NCBI GenBank assembly: GCA_045531235.1
Contig: JAZSDQ010000084.1
Location: 1-24,633, forward strand
Length of the DNA stretch: 24,633 nt
From: RGIG5579 sp045531235
Lineage (GTDB): Bacteria; Bacillota; Clostridia; Oscillospirales; SIG627
Reading direction: 5' to 3'
Position 1 is the first letter of the stretch. Every line of letters begins with the position of its first letter. Position numbers and translations under genes: made by a program. The notes beneath the pieces are model-generated. The model saw only the letters and a list, made by a program, of their open reading frames with translations. It did not search any database and was not told the origin of the DNA. This document shows, piece by piece, positions 15,245 to 23,171 of the stretch.

Positions 15245-15732
15245 GCGTTTGCACCTCCCTCTGCACGCAGTTCCTCAATGATACCGGGAATTGCTTTTAC
15301 CTCAACCTTGGGGTAAACCTTGCCGTTGATGGATACTGCGGGAGCAATACCGCAAGCACCGATGCAACGGAGTGCGTCGATGGTGAACAGACCGTCTTCG
15401 GTGGTTTCACCGGGAGCGATCTTCAGGATCTCGGAAAACTTGTCAATAACCTGCTGTGCACCTTTTACATAGCAAGCCGTTCCGAGGCATACGCCGATGA
15501 TGTATTTTCCCTTGGGCTTGAGAGAGAAGAAAGAATAGAACGTAACCACGCCGTAGATTTCGGCAACGGATACACCGGTCTTCTCAGAAACCAGCTCCTG
15601 TACTTCCAGGGGAATATAGCCATATTCCTTCTGGATGTCACTCAGGATCATCATCAAAGGGGTTCTTTCTTCGGCATAGCGATCACAGATCTCGTTGATC
15701 TTCGCTACAGCCGCTTCGCTTAAATGAGCCAT
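15241..15732 (-). CDS. hydC: Hydrogenase [2Fe-2S] subunit HydC/HndA (NuoE-like)
   Basis: A 163-residue NuoE-type thioredoxin-fold subunit. The first half is the helical NuoE N-terminal domain (TPLMMILSDIQKEYGYIP, EIYGVVTFYSFF). The second half binds a [2Fe-2S] cluster through GVCLGTACYVKGA (Cys82, Cys87) and ALRCIGACGIAPA (Cys123, Cys127). It supplies the electron link between the NuoF-like subunit and HydA in the trimeric hydrogenase. It is first in its operon, preceded by AAGGAGG at the right distance and a near-consensus promoter. Length is usual for the family. Order hydC-hydB-hydA, all overlapping or nearly touching, supports one complex. Confidence 0.97.
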   Translation of the reverse strand: MAHLSEAAVAKINEICDRYAEERTPLMMILSDIQKEYGYIPLEVQELVSEKTGVSVAEIYGVVTFYSFFSLKPKGKYIIGVCLGTACYVKGAQQVIDKFSEILKIAPGETTEDGLFTIDALRCIGACGIAPAVSINGKVYPKVEVKAIPGIIEELRAEGGANA

Positions 15733-15816
15733 GATAGCCCTCCTTTTTGTTATTTTTCCCCGCTGTCTTCCTCAAAAAGAAAACACAAAGGAAAATTGAT
15801 ATGTCTAACCTTATAG

Positions 15817-15845
15817 ATTTTACACTTAAATAGGAAGAATGTCAA
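15817..15845 (-). promoter_or_regulatory. Promoter of the hydrogenase operon
   Basis: On the minus strand, TTGACA (15840-15845), 17-base spacer, TAAAAT (15817-15822): near-perfect sigma-A type. It gives a leader of about 78 bases before hydC. I see no Rex-type operator in the leader. Confidence 0.9.
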
Positions 15846-15902
15846 GGAATTTTGCCTTGAAAAACACAGAAAAAAAGATACAAAATTTGCCCTTTTCCAT
15901 CA

Positions 15903-15923
15903 TTTTGACAAAATGTGTCAAAA
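15903..15923. repeat. Perfect inverted repeat upstream of the hydrogenase promoter
   Basis: Arms TTTTGACA (15903-15910) and TGTCAAAA (15916-15923) around AAATG. It lies about 60 bases upstream of the hydrogenase -35 and 12 bases after the stop of the cohesin-like gene. No T tract follows on either strand, so it does not look like an intrinsic terminator; a protein binding site is possible. Confidence 0.6.
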
Positions 15924-15935
15924 CGGGATTACTTT

Positions 15936-17102
15936 TCACAAGCTTTTTCCCCGCCGCAAGACAAAAATCGCCCCTGCAGCGCACAGCAAAACGCCCAGAA
16001 TACCAAGAACGATCCATCGGATCTCCCGCTCTCTTTCAATCTCTTGGGGAGAGCGGGTAACTTCCGGAACTTCAAGGATCGGTTCTTCTTCCTCGGAGTT
16101 GTCCTCGGGGATAGAGATCGCAGGGGTCTCTTCCCGTTCCACAAGCACGTAATACTCCGCAGCGGATTGGTAGACAAAGGACAACTTTCCGTTTTCCCAT
16201 TCTCCGTCCAGACGGTGCGCGCCCTCTCGGGATATGGCGTAAAAACCAAAGTTCTTCGGCTGTTCAAATTCGGTTTCCAGCGTGATCTTCGTTTCTCCCG
16301 CGGGGGTATACGTCATACCCTCCCGAGTAAAATGAAGCTGAAAGGCTCGGATCACACCGTCACCGAACTGTTTTTTTGCATTCTCAAAAAGCTCGCCTCC
16401 GAAAAGAAATTCCGTGCGCAAACTCTTTTCTCCCCCGTCGGTAAATTCTCCCGGCTGAACGGCGGCAGAAGTCTTCTTATCCTCTGAAAAGATCTGCGGC
16501 ATCAGAACGCTTTCCCAAGTTTCTCCGCAAGCCTTGCACTTTACCGTCCCCGCACCTGCCGCGGAAAAGGTAGGAGCTGTCACCGTTTCCGTTTCCGTGG
16601 TCAAATGAGAGCAAACCAAATTAAATTCAAAAGCTTTGATATCAAAAGCCAAAGCAGCGCCGCCTTTGTTGGTGGCATCAAAAAGCCGCTGGGAAAAATC
16701 CACCGTAATACGGCTTTCTCCGTAAGGGGCATCGTCCCGAACACGAAAGACCAGACTTGCAAGAACACCGCTTGCCGTAAGATCCCCGCTGCCCGAAGGC
16801 GCTTTCCAGTGAAGCACCGTTTTTCCGTTCGTATTTTTTTCCTGAGAAAATGAAGGCAGCAACCCTTCATCCCTTACGGAAACAAGCTCCAGCACCTTTT
16901 CATCATAATTCAGCATTGTTCTCAGAGCAAACACACCGGGGTTTCGGTTCAATTCCAGCGTCACGGTAAAGCTGTGTCCGTGGGCAGGAGAAGATGCCTC
17001 CGAATTCAAGCTGATCTTGCCTTCTTCAAAGGCGGCAAACGCACCAACGGTCAAAAGCAAAACACCAAGCAAAGAAGCCAGGATCACAATCCGCTTTTTC
17101 AT
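15936..17102 (-). CDS. Membrane-anchored cohesin-like surface protein
   Basis: A 388-residue exported protein. Starting at the ATG at 17102 (MKKRIVILASLLGVLLLTVGAFA) gives a clear signal peptide; a longer in-frame start at 17171 would spoil it. Residues about 28-160 resemble a cohesin-type beta sandwich (NPGVFALRTMLNYDEKVLELVSV, LASLVFRVRDDAPYGESRITVDF). Next is a small Cys/His element (CSHL at 164-167, CKAC at 189-192) of the type common in clostridial surface proteins. A second beta-rich domain ends FVYQSAAEYYVLVE. An acidic stretch, a membrane helix (about 362-383) and the tail RRGKSL close the protein. Cohesins bind dockerins or serve as generic surface modules; no dockerin is visible here. 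The start overlaps the WYL gene stop (ATGA), so it is coupled to that regulator. Confidence 0.85.
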   Translation of the reverse strand: MKKRIVILASLLGVLLLTVGAFAAFEEGKISLNSEASSPAHGHSFTVTLELNRNPGVFALRTMLNYDEKVLELVSVRDEGLLPSFSQEKNTNGKTVLHWKAPSGSGDLTASGVLASLVFRVRDDAPYGESRITVDFSQRLFDATNKGGAALAFDIKAFEFNLVCSHLTTETETVTAPTFSAAGAGTVKCKACGETWESVLMPQIFSEDKKTSAAVQPGEFTDGGEKSLRTEFLFGGELFENAKKQFGDGVIRAFQLHFTREGMTYTPAGETKITLETEFEQPKNFGFYAISREGAHRLDGEWENGKLSFVYQSAAEYYVLVEREETPAISIPEDNSEEEEPILEVPEVTRSPQEIEREREIRWIVLGILGVLLCAAGAIFVLRRGKSL

Positions 17103-18094
17103 TGTTCTCTCCCCTCTTCGTACGCCGAGATCGCATCCCGTGCCAACGTTAAAAATTCTTCTTTTACCCACTGAGGGGATTCGATTCTCATGGATCTTCC
17201 AAAGCTCATCACAAAAGAGTAAAACAGAGGGCTGACCAAAACAGGTACCGTTACGAGAACGCCGCCCTCCGCCTTGCGCACGGGCACTTCACCGCCAAAG
17301 CGGTCAAAGATCACGCCGCAGGCATTTTCACGGCAAAACAAGGTCACGCGCTCCTCCTTGCCGCCAAACATACCGAAGGCCTTTTTCTCGTATAGAGCAG
17401 GGTCAAAATCCAAAAACGCTTCTTCGCCCTCTCTCTCTTCCGGGGAAAGAGTGATCTTCTCCATTTTATCCACACGAAAATGCCTTTTTTCACCGCCCTC
17501 GGTCAAGGCGATCAGATAATAATTCTCATCTGCCCAAACCAGGTGGAACGGCGACGCGATATATTTTTCTCCGCCGCGGCGGTAGCGACGGCTGCCGTCA
17601 GGCGCCCATTCAAAATAATGAAACTCAATTTTTTTGTTTTCGCCGATGGCAAGAGAAAGGGTATCTACGTTCCGATAGATACTTTCGTTCATGGTTTTGA
17701 TGCGCCCTGCAACGAAAACCTGATGAGAAAGCTTTTTCCCTTCGTGGCGGCTGGCAAGCCCCTCCAATTTCCCGATCAATTCCTCGCTCTTTTTCCTTGT
17801 AAGGAAGCGGGAGGACTGCACGGCGTCTACCAAAAGGCGCAATTCGGGAAGCTGAAAATGTCTTTCTCCCACGAAATACCCCGTCTTTTTCCCTTTCACC
17901 TGCACAATATCCATTCCGCAGGCAGACAGCGCCTCCAGATCGGCGTAAATGCTTTTTCTTTCCGCTGAGATTCCGCCGTTTTTCAAATGAGCGATCATTT
18001 CCGCCACGCTGACGGGGTGCTCGTCATCACTTTCTTCCAATAAAAATTTCGCCAGAAGTAAGATCTTTTGCTTCTGACCAAAGGATTTTGGCAT
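17099..18094 (-). CDS. WYL-domain helix-turn-helix transcriptional regulator (YafY-like)
   Basis: A 331-residue DNA-binding regulator. Residues about 5-62 form a winged HTH of the HTH_11/DeoR type (KQKILLLAKFLLEE, SVAEMIAHL, SAERKSIYADLEALSACGMDI). The middle (about 145-215) is a WYL domain (IEFHYFEWAPDGSRRYRRGGEKYIASPFHLVWADENYYLIAL), a ligand or nucleic-acid sensing fold, and the last ~80 residues are the WCX extension. Such proteins are single-gene repressors or activators. The ATG has AAGGAGG at seven bases and a promoter directly upstream. Its stop overlaps the start of the cohesin-like gene. It may control that gene or itself, but the sequence shows no direct target. Confidence 0.93.
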   Translation of the reverse strand: MPKSFGQKQKILLLAKFLLEESDDEHPVSVAEMIAHLKNGGISAERKSIYADLEALSACGMDIVQVKGKKTGYFVGERHFQLPELRLLVDAVQSSRFLTRKKSEELIGKLEGLASRHEGKKLSHQVFVAGRIKTMNESIYRNVDTLSLAIGENKKIEFHYFEWAPDGSRRYRRGGEKYIASPFHLVWADENYYLIALTEGGEKRHFRVDKMEKITLSPEEREGEEAFLDFDPALYEKKAFGMFGGKEERVTLFCRENACGVIFDRFGGEVPVRKAEGGVLVTVPVLVSPLFYSFVMSFGRSMRIESPQWVKEEFLTLARDAISAYEEGREQ

Positions 18095-18115
18095 ACATCT
18101 CCCTCCTTTGCATTC

Positions 18116-18144
18116 ATTGTACCATAAAAGGGACTTTATCGCAA
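18116..18144 (-). promoter_or_regulatory. Promoter of the WYL regulator operon
   Basis: On the minus strand, TTGCGA (18139-18144), 17-base spacer, TACAAT (18116-18121) with TGG before the -10. The start site would be near 18109, so the mRNA begins almost at the ribosome binding site (18102-18108). Confidence 0.72.
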
Positions 18145-18199
18145 GAGAAAGCTTTTGGAAAAAACGCTGATTTTTTGAATAACAAAATTTGCAAAAACA

Positions 18200-18226
18200 G
18201 AAAAAGGCAGGATTTCTCCTGCCTTT
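18200..18226 (-). terminator. Intrinsic terminator after the CapA-like gene
   Basis: Stem AAAGGCAGGA/TCCTGCCTTT with loop TTTC (18203-18226, plus-strand reading), followed on the minus strand by T-rich sequence. It lies 25 bases after the stop. Confidence 0.88.
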
Positions 18227-18251
18227 CGTATCTTTATAAAATATAATTCTG

Positions 18252-19556
18252 CTATTCGCCTTTTTTCCAAGAACAAACGCCGAGGCCGTTTTCCATTTTG
18301 ATCTCTACGCCGTAAGGAGCGGAAAGGGTAGCCAGTTTTTCCATAAAGGCATAATCTTCCGCAGGCTGAGGCAGACCCTCCAGGTGATGGCCTTTTTCGC
18401 CCTTGGTCGCCTTGACGGGAAGAAGCTCAAGCTTTGTGAGATTCTTATTCTCATCGGTTTCCCAGTAAGGAACCACAGCCTCTCTCATTCTGTCCTCTTC
18501 CATCAGACCGCGGGTAAAGCCTGCGGAGCGCTTTTCCAAAAGCTTGATGGCGGACATATCGGAGGTCAGGCCGTATTTATCATAAAAATCTTCGGGAGCG
18601 ACCGGTACGGAATACAGCTGAATAAGAAAGTCGCCGAGAGAATAGAAAATGGGCTTGTTTTTATACACTTCAATGGCGCGGAGAAGGTGAGGTCCGTGGC
18701 CGACAACCGCATCGGCACCGTAATCAATAAAGCTTCTGCAAACATTTTCCAGCATTCTCGGAACGGTTTCCTTTTCTTTGCCCTCGATCTGATGGGCGTG
18801 AATGGAGATCATCACGTAATCCGCCTGCAAAAGAGCTTCTTCAATGGATTCCTTTACTCTTGCCATATCCTTGGCGTTGGGGGTGAGGACCACGTCGTAC
18901 TTATCCCCCTTGACAAATTCCATTTCGCCGATCTCAGCAACTCCTTCGGGCAGGGCGGGATAATATCCCTCGGCACGGGTAATGTTCTTGGCGTCGTTAA
19001 TGTGGCTCTCAAGGCCGATCTTCTCCACCCAGGAGAAGGCTTCCTCCGGCACCATCACCTTGCGGGAAACACGAATGCCGTTGATGCCGGGACGGCCGGG
19101 AATACGGCGGGACTGAATGCCTGCCATACAAGGCGCGGCAAAGGAGGTGGAAACGGAAATGATAGCAACTCTGCCGTTGGGAGTTTCAAGGTAAGCAGGC
19201 GCGGAAGCCTGATGGAGGTTCATACCTACGCCGGCATTGACAATATCCATGGCATTAACGTATTCCATGGTTTTCAGCATACCTTCGTGAGCAAAGTCCA
19301 TAATATGGTTATTGTTAAAATTCACTATGTTAAAGCCGTAGCTGAGCATATCCTCGGCAACCTCGGGATTGCAGCGGATATAGGTGCCGCCGCTGTGCTG
19401 ACAACCAAAGCACTCACCCTCGTAATTGACGGTGGTCTCCAGATTGAAAAAGCGGGCATCACCTTTCAGAATATAATCGCGAATGGTTTCAAAGCCTTCG
19501 TAAGTACCGGGCAATCTCTTTTGACAGAGAATGTCACCCACTGCAGTAAATTTCAT
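18252..19556 (-). CDS. CapA-family (PGA_cap) metallophosphatase-like protein
   Basis: A 434-residue protein of the CapA/PgsA calcineurin-like fold. Motifs: AVGDILCQ (from residue 5), FFNLETTVN (about 36), VNFNNNHIMDF (around 80-88), ISIHAHQ (about 250), VVGHGPHLLRAIE (about 280) and IFYSLGDF (about 303). These supply the Asp, Asn and His metal ligands of the family. Some relatives act in polyglutamate capsule synthesis, others are uncharacterised metallohydrolases. There is no signal peptide or transmembrane start, so this one is cytosolic and no capsule genes are near; a capsule role is therefore doubtful. An extra Cys-rich insertion (ECFGCQHSGGTYIRC, about 48-62) lies just after the second motif. 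GGAGGT precedes the ATG, and a near-consensus promoter is upstream. Probably monocistronic. Confidence 0.9.
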   Translation of the reverse strand: MKFTAVGDILCQKRLPGTYEGFETIRDYILKGDARFFNLETTVNYEGECFGCQHSGGTYIRCNPEVAEDMLSYGFNIVNFNNNHIMDFAHEGMLKTMEYVNAMDIVNAGVGMNLHQASAPAYLETPNGRVAIISVSTSFAAPCMAGIQSRRIPGRPGINGIRVSRKVMVPEEAFSWVEKIGLESHINDAKNITRAEGYYPALPEGVAEIGEMEFVKGDKYDVVLTPNAKDMARVKESIEEALLQADYVMISIHAHQIEGKEKETVPRMLENVCRSFIDYGADAVVGHGPHLLRAIEVYKNKPIFYSLGDFLIQLYSVPVAPEDFYDKYGLTSDMSAIKLLEKRSAGFTRGLMEEDRMREAVVPYWETDENKNLTKLELLPVKATKGEKGHHLEGLPQPAEDYAFMEKLATLSAPYGVEIKMENGLGVCSWKKGE

Positions 19557-19596
19557 GGTTTTACCTCCGGAAATTTATGTTTTTTCTTTCGTTTTC

Positions 19597-19625
19597 ATTT
19601 TAATGCCAAGCCTTTTTTATGTCAA
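19597..19625 (-). promoter_or_regulatory. Promoter of the CapA-like gene
   Basis: On the minus strand, TTGACA (19620-19625), 17-base spacer, TAAAAT (19597-19602), very close to consensus, with GGAGGT before the start codon. Confidence 0.88.
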
Positions 19626-19706
19626 TGCTTTTCCCCTATTTCCTTTGATTTCTATAAATAACCGAAAAAAATCTCTTTTCTTTTAAAAAAAATATACCGT
19701 TTTCCA

Positions 19707-19735
19707 TTGTCTGGGAAAAAGCTTTGTGATACAAT
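19707..19735 (+). promoter_or_regulatory. Promoter of the D-2-hydroxyacid dehydrogenase gene
   Basis: TTGTCT (19707-19712), 17-base spacer, TACAAT (19730-19735) with an extended -10 TG. The start site would be near 19742, which makes the ATG at 19757 (with AAAGGAG) the likely start codon rather than that at 19742. Confidence 0.78.
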
Positions 19736-19756
19736 AAAGTTATGAAAGGAGTCCCT

Positions 19757-20701
19757 ATGAAAATCACCGTTTTTGAATGGGAAAGCGTCGCAGGAGAAGA
19801 CTTTTCCCAATCTCTTTTTTCTCCCTACGGCGAAGTTCGTTTTTACGGAAAAGTACCGCAGGACAAGGTGGTGGAATGTATCAGCGACAGTCAGGCCGTA
19901 TTTTTAAGCAAAGTCGTACTCACCGCCGAAATTTTTGACGCCTGCCCCAATCTTTCCTACGTCGGTCTGACCGCTACGGGCTATAACAACGTGGACGTGG
20001 CCGCCGCAAGAGAACGCGGCATTACCGTTACCAATATCCCCGGATATTCCTCCGATGCCGTGGCGCAAATGACCCTCGCCTATCTTCTCCAGGCGGCAAC
20101 CAATCTCATCGCCTATGACCGTTCCACGAAAAACGGCGATTGGACAAGGTCCAAGATCTTCTGCTATTACCCCTACCCCATGCAGGAATTGGCAGGAAAG
20201 ACCTTAGGCCTTCTCGGTATGGGAAGCATCGCCTCCCGCGTGGCAAAAGCCGCCGACGCTTTGGGTATGCGCATTATTTATCACGCAAGAGGAAAAAAGG
20301 ATCTGCCTTACGAATTCGTTTCCAAGGAAAAACTCTTCCGCGAGAGTGATTTTCTTTCTCTCCACGCTCCCTTAACGGAAGAAACGGCAAAGATCGTCAA
20401 CGCCGAAACCTTGGGAATGATGAAAAAAAGCGCCTGGCTCATCAACACGGCGCGAGGCGGCCTGGTCGATGAAAAATCCGTTGCCGAAGCGTTGAAAAAC
20501 GACAAGATCGCAGGCTTTGCCGCCGACGTGCTGGAAACGGAGCCGCAAAGAGCGGATTGCCCTCTCATCGGTGTGAAGAACTGTATTCTCACGCCACATG
20601 TTGCCTGGGCGCCCCTGGAAACGAGAAAGCGCCTCATCGGAATTCTCTTTGACAATTTTGAAGCCTTTTTACGAGGCGAAAAGAAAAACGTTGTTTCCTG
20701 A
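19757..20701 (+). CDS. NAD-dependent D-2-hydroxyacid dehydrogenase (glycerate dehydrogenase-like)
   Basis: A 314-residue cytoplasmic oxidoreductase that interconverts a 2-oxoacid and a D-2-hydroxyacid with NAD(H). The Rossmann motif is GLLGMGSIASRVA (151-163). The catalytic residues are Arg233 in INTARGGLVDE, Glu262 in DVLETEP, and His281 in LTPHVAW. The N-terminal substrate domain contains LTATGYNNVDVAAARERGITVTNIPGY (about 71-97). The overall pattern resembles HprA/glycerate dehydrogenase and related enzymes; the exact substrate (hydroxypyruvate, glyoxylate or another) cannot be decided. The start is the ATG at 19757, 5-6 bases after AAAGGAG. It lies 57 bases upstream of the SPFH gene, and no terminator separates them, so they may be cotranscribed. 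Confidence 0.94.
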   Translation: MKITVFEWESVAGEDFSQSLFSPYGEVRFYGKVPQDKVVECISDSQAVFLSKVVLTAEIFDACPNLSYVGLTATGYNNVDVAAARERGITVTNIPGYSSDAVAQMTLAYLLQAATNLIAYDRSTKNGDWTRSKIFCYYPYPMQELAGKTLGLLGMGSIASRVAKAADALGMRIIYHARGKKDLPYEFVSKEKLFRESDFLSLHAPLTEETAKIVNAETLGMMKKSAWLINTARGGLVDEKSVAEALKNDKIAGFAADVLETEPQRADCPLIGVKNCILTPHVAWAPLETRKRLIGILFDNFEAFLRGEKKNVVS

Positions 20702-20758
20702 TTCACAAAGAAGTCAAAAAACAAAACTATACTCAAAAAAAAGAAAGAAGGTATCGTT

Positions 20759-21574
20759 ATGAAAATTACCAAAGGCAAAACAGCCATCGTCCTCACCGTC
20801 ATTGCGCTGATCGTGGTAGCGTTCATTCTTCTGAACAGCTTCGCCATCGTACAGGCAGGCCACACCGGCGTCGTTCTCACCTTCGGCAAGGTGAATGAAG
20901 GCGTTCTCTCCGAGGGTATCCACTTCGTAATTCCTTTTGCCCAGGAAGTGGTACAGATCGACAACCGTATTACCAAATTGGAAGTAGCCACCGAAGCCTT
21001 TTCCAAGGACCTGCAGACCGTTTCCACCACCCTCGCCATCAACTACCGCGTTGACTCCGCCAAGAGCTTCAGCATCTTTAAAAACGTGGGCCGCGATTAC
21101 GAAGGCGTTTTGATGACCCCTGCCGTCAATGAAGTGCTGAAAGCCATCACCGCTCAGTACACCGCCGAGGAAAGCGTTACCAACCGCGCCATCATTTCCG
21201 ACGGTCTTATTTCCGGACTCAATGCTAAATTAAACGACGAGGGCCTTTACGTTACCGACGTCAATATTATCAATTTTGACTTTTCCGAAGCATTTATCAA
21301 TGCCATTGAGGAAAAGCAGGTCGCTCAGCAGCAGCTTCTGAAAGCGGAAACCGAAAAGCAGACCGCCATCACCAATGCGGAAGCAGAAGCGGAAACCATT
21401 CGCATCAAAGCCCAGGCAGAGGCTGACGCCAACAAGCTTATCAGCGAATCTCTGACGGAAAATGTCATTGAAAACAAAAAGATCGAAAAGTGGGACGGCA
21501 AGCTTCCCCAGGTTACCGGCGGCGGCACTCCCATGATCGATATTTCCACCGACGATCAGGCAGGCGTTCAGTAA
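20759..21574 (+). CDS. SPFH/band 7 (prohibitin-like) membrane protein
   Basis: A 271-residue protein with one N-terminal membrane helix (about 8-29), an SPFH domain (AIVQAGHTGVVLTFGKVNEGVLSEGIHF... to about residue 185), and a charged Ala/Glu-rich coiled coil (about 185-235, including EAEAETIRIKAQAEADANKL). The C-terminus is a short flexible tail. Such proteins (prohibitin, HflC, stomatin relatives) form ring or cage scaffolds on membranes and often restrain the FtsH protease or organise lipid domains. No HflK or FtsH partner and no NfeD gene is adjacent, so the partner is unknown. AGAAGG precedes the ATG. No strong promoter of its own is seen, so it may be read from the dehydrogenase promoter. 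A terminator follows. Confidence 0.94.
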   Translation: MKITKGKTAIVLTVIALIVVAFILLNSFAIVQAGHTGVVLTFGKVNEGVLSEGIHFVIPFAQEVVQIDNRITKLEVATEAFSKDLQTVSTTLAINYRVDSAKSFSIFKNVGRDYEGVLMTPAVNEVLKAITAQYTAEESVTNRAIISDGLISGLNAKLNDEGLYVTDVNIINFDFSEAFINAIEEKQVAQQQLLKAETEKQTAITNAEAEAETIRIKAQAEADANKLISESLTENVIENKKIEKWDGKLPQVTGGGTPMIDISTDDQAGVQ

Positions 21575-21583
21575 TAAAAGAAA

Positions 21584-21614
21584 CAAAAAAAGACCGATTT
21601 CTCGGTCTTTTTTT
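21584..21614. terminator. Bidirectional intrinsic terminator
   Basis: Stem AGACCGA/TCGGTCT with loop TTTC (21591-21608), flanked by A and T runs. It separates the convergent SPFH and YifB genes. Confidence 0.9.
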
Positions 21615-21615
21615 A

Positions 21616-23142
21616 TTACGAAAAATATTTGTTTGAAGCAAAGCGGTACTGCAGCGCCTCCAAAACGTGATCCTCGCGGATCTTCTCCGATTCTCCCAGA
21701 TCGGCAATGGTGCGGGCAAGACGGAGAATTCTGTCATAGCCGCGGGCAGACAGGCCGAGAGAACGAAAACTCTCTCCCAAAAGACTTTCCGCCTCAGGCT
21801 CAAGAATACAAAGCTCCTTGGTCAGTGCCCCCGTCAAGGCGCCGTTGCAGCCGATGCCGTGATCGCGGTATCTTTCTCTGGCGATCTTTCTGGCGCGATC
21901 TACCCTTTCCCGCACCGTGGCGCTGTCTTCCGCAGGGGCGCGGTCACGAAGCTCGTCAAAGGAAAGGGCGGGTACCTCCACCCGCATATCGATGCGGTCC
22001 AGAAGGGGCCCCGAAATTTTCCCGAGATATCTCTCCACCGCCGTTTTCGTGCAGGTGCAGCGATGGGTCTCATCGCCGAAATATCCGCAGGGGCAAGGGT
22101 TCATAGCGCAAACCAGCATAAAATCCGAGGGGAAGGTCATTTTCCACGAAGCGCGGGTAATGGTGATCTTCCGATCCTCCAAGGGCTGACGAAGAATTTC
22201 CAGGCTTCGTTTTTCAAATTCCGGCAGTTCGTCAAGGAAAAGCACGCCGTTGTGAGCCAGAGAAATTTCTCCCGGCTGAGGGGTGGAACCGCCGCCGGCA
22301 AGTCCGGCAAAGCTCATGGTATGATGAGGAGAGCGGAACGGCCGTTCCCGAATAAGCGCCGCCCCTTGAGGAAGGGTTCCGCTGACGGAATGAATGGCGG
22401 TGCAGGAGAGCATTTCTTCAAAGGTCATTTTGGGCAAAATACCGGGAAGCGCTTTGGAAAGCATACTTTTTCCGCTGCCGGGAGGGCCTGCGAGCAGAAT
22501 GTTATGATTGCCTGCAGCGGCGATCTCAAGCGCTCTCTTTGCCACTTCCTGACCCTTGATATGCTTAAAATCCACGGCGCAGGATACGTCGTTTTCCGCC
22601 GACGCTTTATCAAAATCCACGGGTGAAAGCAGTTTTTCACCAAGGAAATGATCCACGATCTCTCGAACGTTTGCCGCGCCGAACACGCGAAGTCCGTCTA
22701 CCACGCTGCACTCGTTTTCATTTTCCCGAGGAACGAAAAGTTCCTTGGCGCCTGCATCTCTTGCGGCAAGAGCGCGGCAAAGAGCGCCGTTTCCTCCGCG
22801 GAGGGAGCCGTCAAGGCCCAATTCCCCGAAAAAGTACGCCGTAGGCGGAATTTTTTCTTTTAAAACCGTGCCGCACAAAAGGGCGATAAGTATGGGAAGA
22901 TCAAAGCCGCTTCCCTGCTTTTTCCGATCGGCAGGGGCAAGGTTTACCGTAACTTTTCCCTTGGGCAAAGGCAGCGAAGTTGCCCTTGCGGCGGCACGGA
23001 TACGGCTAAAGGATTCCTTCACCGCAAGATCGGGCAGACCGATGATATCCGTTTCAGGCAGACCGGACGAAAAAAAGCCTTCTACCACCACTTCAAAACC
23101 CTCCAGACCCCACAAGGCCGCAGAGCCGATTTTTACGATCAC
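21616..23142 (-). CDS. YifB/ComM-family Mg-chelatase-like AAA+ ATPase
   Basis: A 508-residue protein. The N-terminal ChlI-like domain holds GLPETDIIGLPDLAVKESFSRIRAA and VTVNLAPADRKKQGSGFDLPI. The AAA+ core has Walker A GPPGSGKS (219-226) and Walker B LFLDE (301-305). A Cys-rich element CPCGYFGDETHRCTC (350-364) and the C-terminal helical domain follow. ComM-type members are DNA branch-migration helicases in natural transformation; YifB is the broad family name. I chose the GTG at 23142, preceded by AAGGGGG, because the promoter's predicted start (about 23165) lies downstream of the longer GTG at 23181 and because the protein then begins IVKIGSAALWGLEG as homologues do. Full length. It is alone in its operon. 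Confidence 0.93.
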   Translation of the reverse strand: MIVKIGSAALWGLEGFEVVVEGFFSSGLPETDIIGLPDLAVKESFSRIRAAARATSLPLPKGKVTVNLAPADRKKQGSGFDLPILIALLCGTVLKEKIPPTAYFFGELGLDGSLRGGNGALCRALAARDAGAKELFVPRENENECSVVDGLRVFGAANVREIVDHFLGEKLLSPVDFDKASAENDVSCAVDFKHIKGQEVAKRALEIAAAGNHNILLAGPPGSGKSMLSKALPGILPKMTFEEMLSCTAIHSVSGTLPQGAALIRERPFRSPHHTMSFAGLAGGGSTPQPGEISLAHNGVLFLDELPEFEKRSLEILRQPLEDRKITITRASWKMTFPSDFMLVCAMNPCPCGYFGDETHRCTCTKTAVERYLGKISGPLLDRIDMRVEVPALSFDELRDRAPAEDSATVRERVDRARKIARERYRDHGIGCNGALTGALTKELCILEPEAESLLGESFRSLGLSARGYDRILRLARTIADLGESEKIREDHVLEALQYRFASNKYFS

Positions 23143-23171
23143 ACGCTTTCCCCCTTTTGATGATTTTTCCC

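Noticed and set aside
11381..15316. 1311-codon open frame on the plus strand, antisense to the hydrogenase operon
   Set aside because: The minus strand encodes three complete, motif-perfect hydrogenase subunits. The antisense frame has no recognisable domain, and its openness follows from the codon bias of strongly expressed genes.
15903..15923. Intrinsic terminator of the cohesin-like gene
   Set aside because: The AT-rich stem is not followed by a T tract on the minus strand, so I treat it as a candidate binding site instead.
18384..19661. 425-codon plus-strand frame over the CapA-like gene
   Set aside because: Shadow frame of a recognised gene, with no ribosome binding site and no domain.
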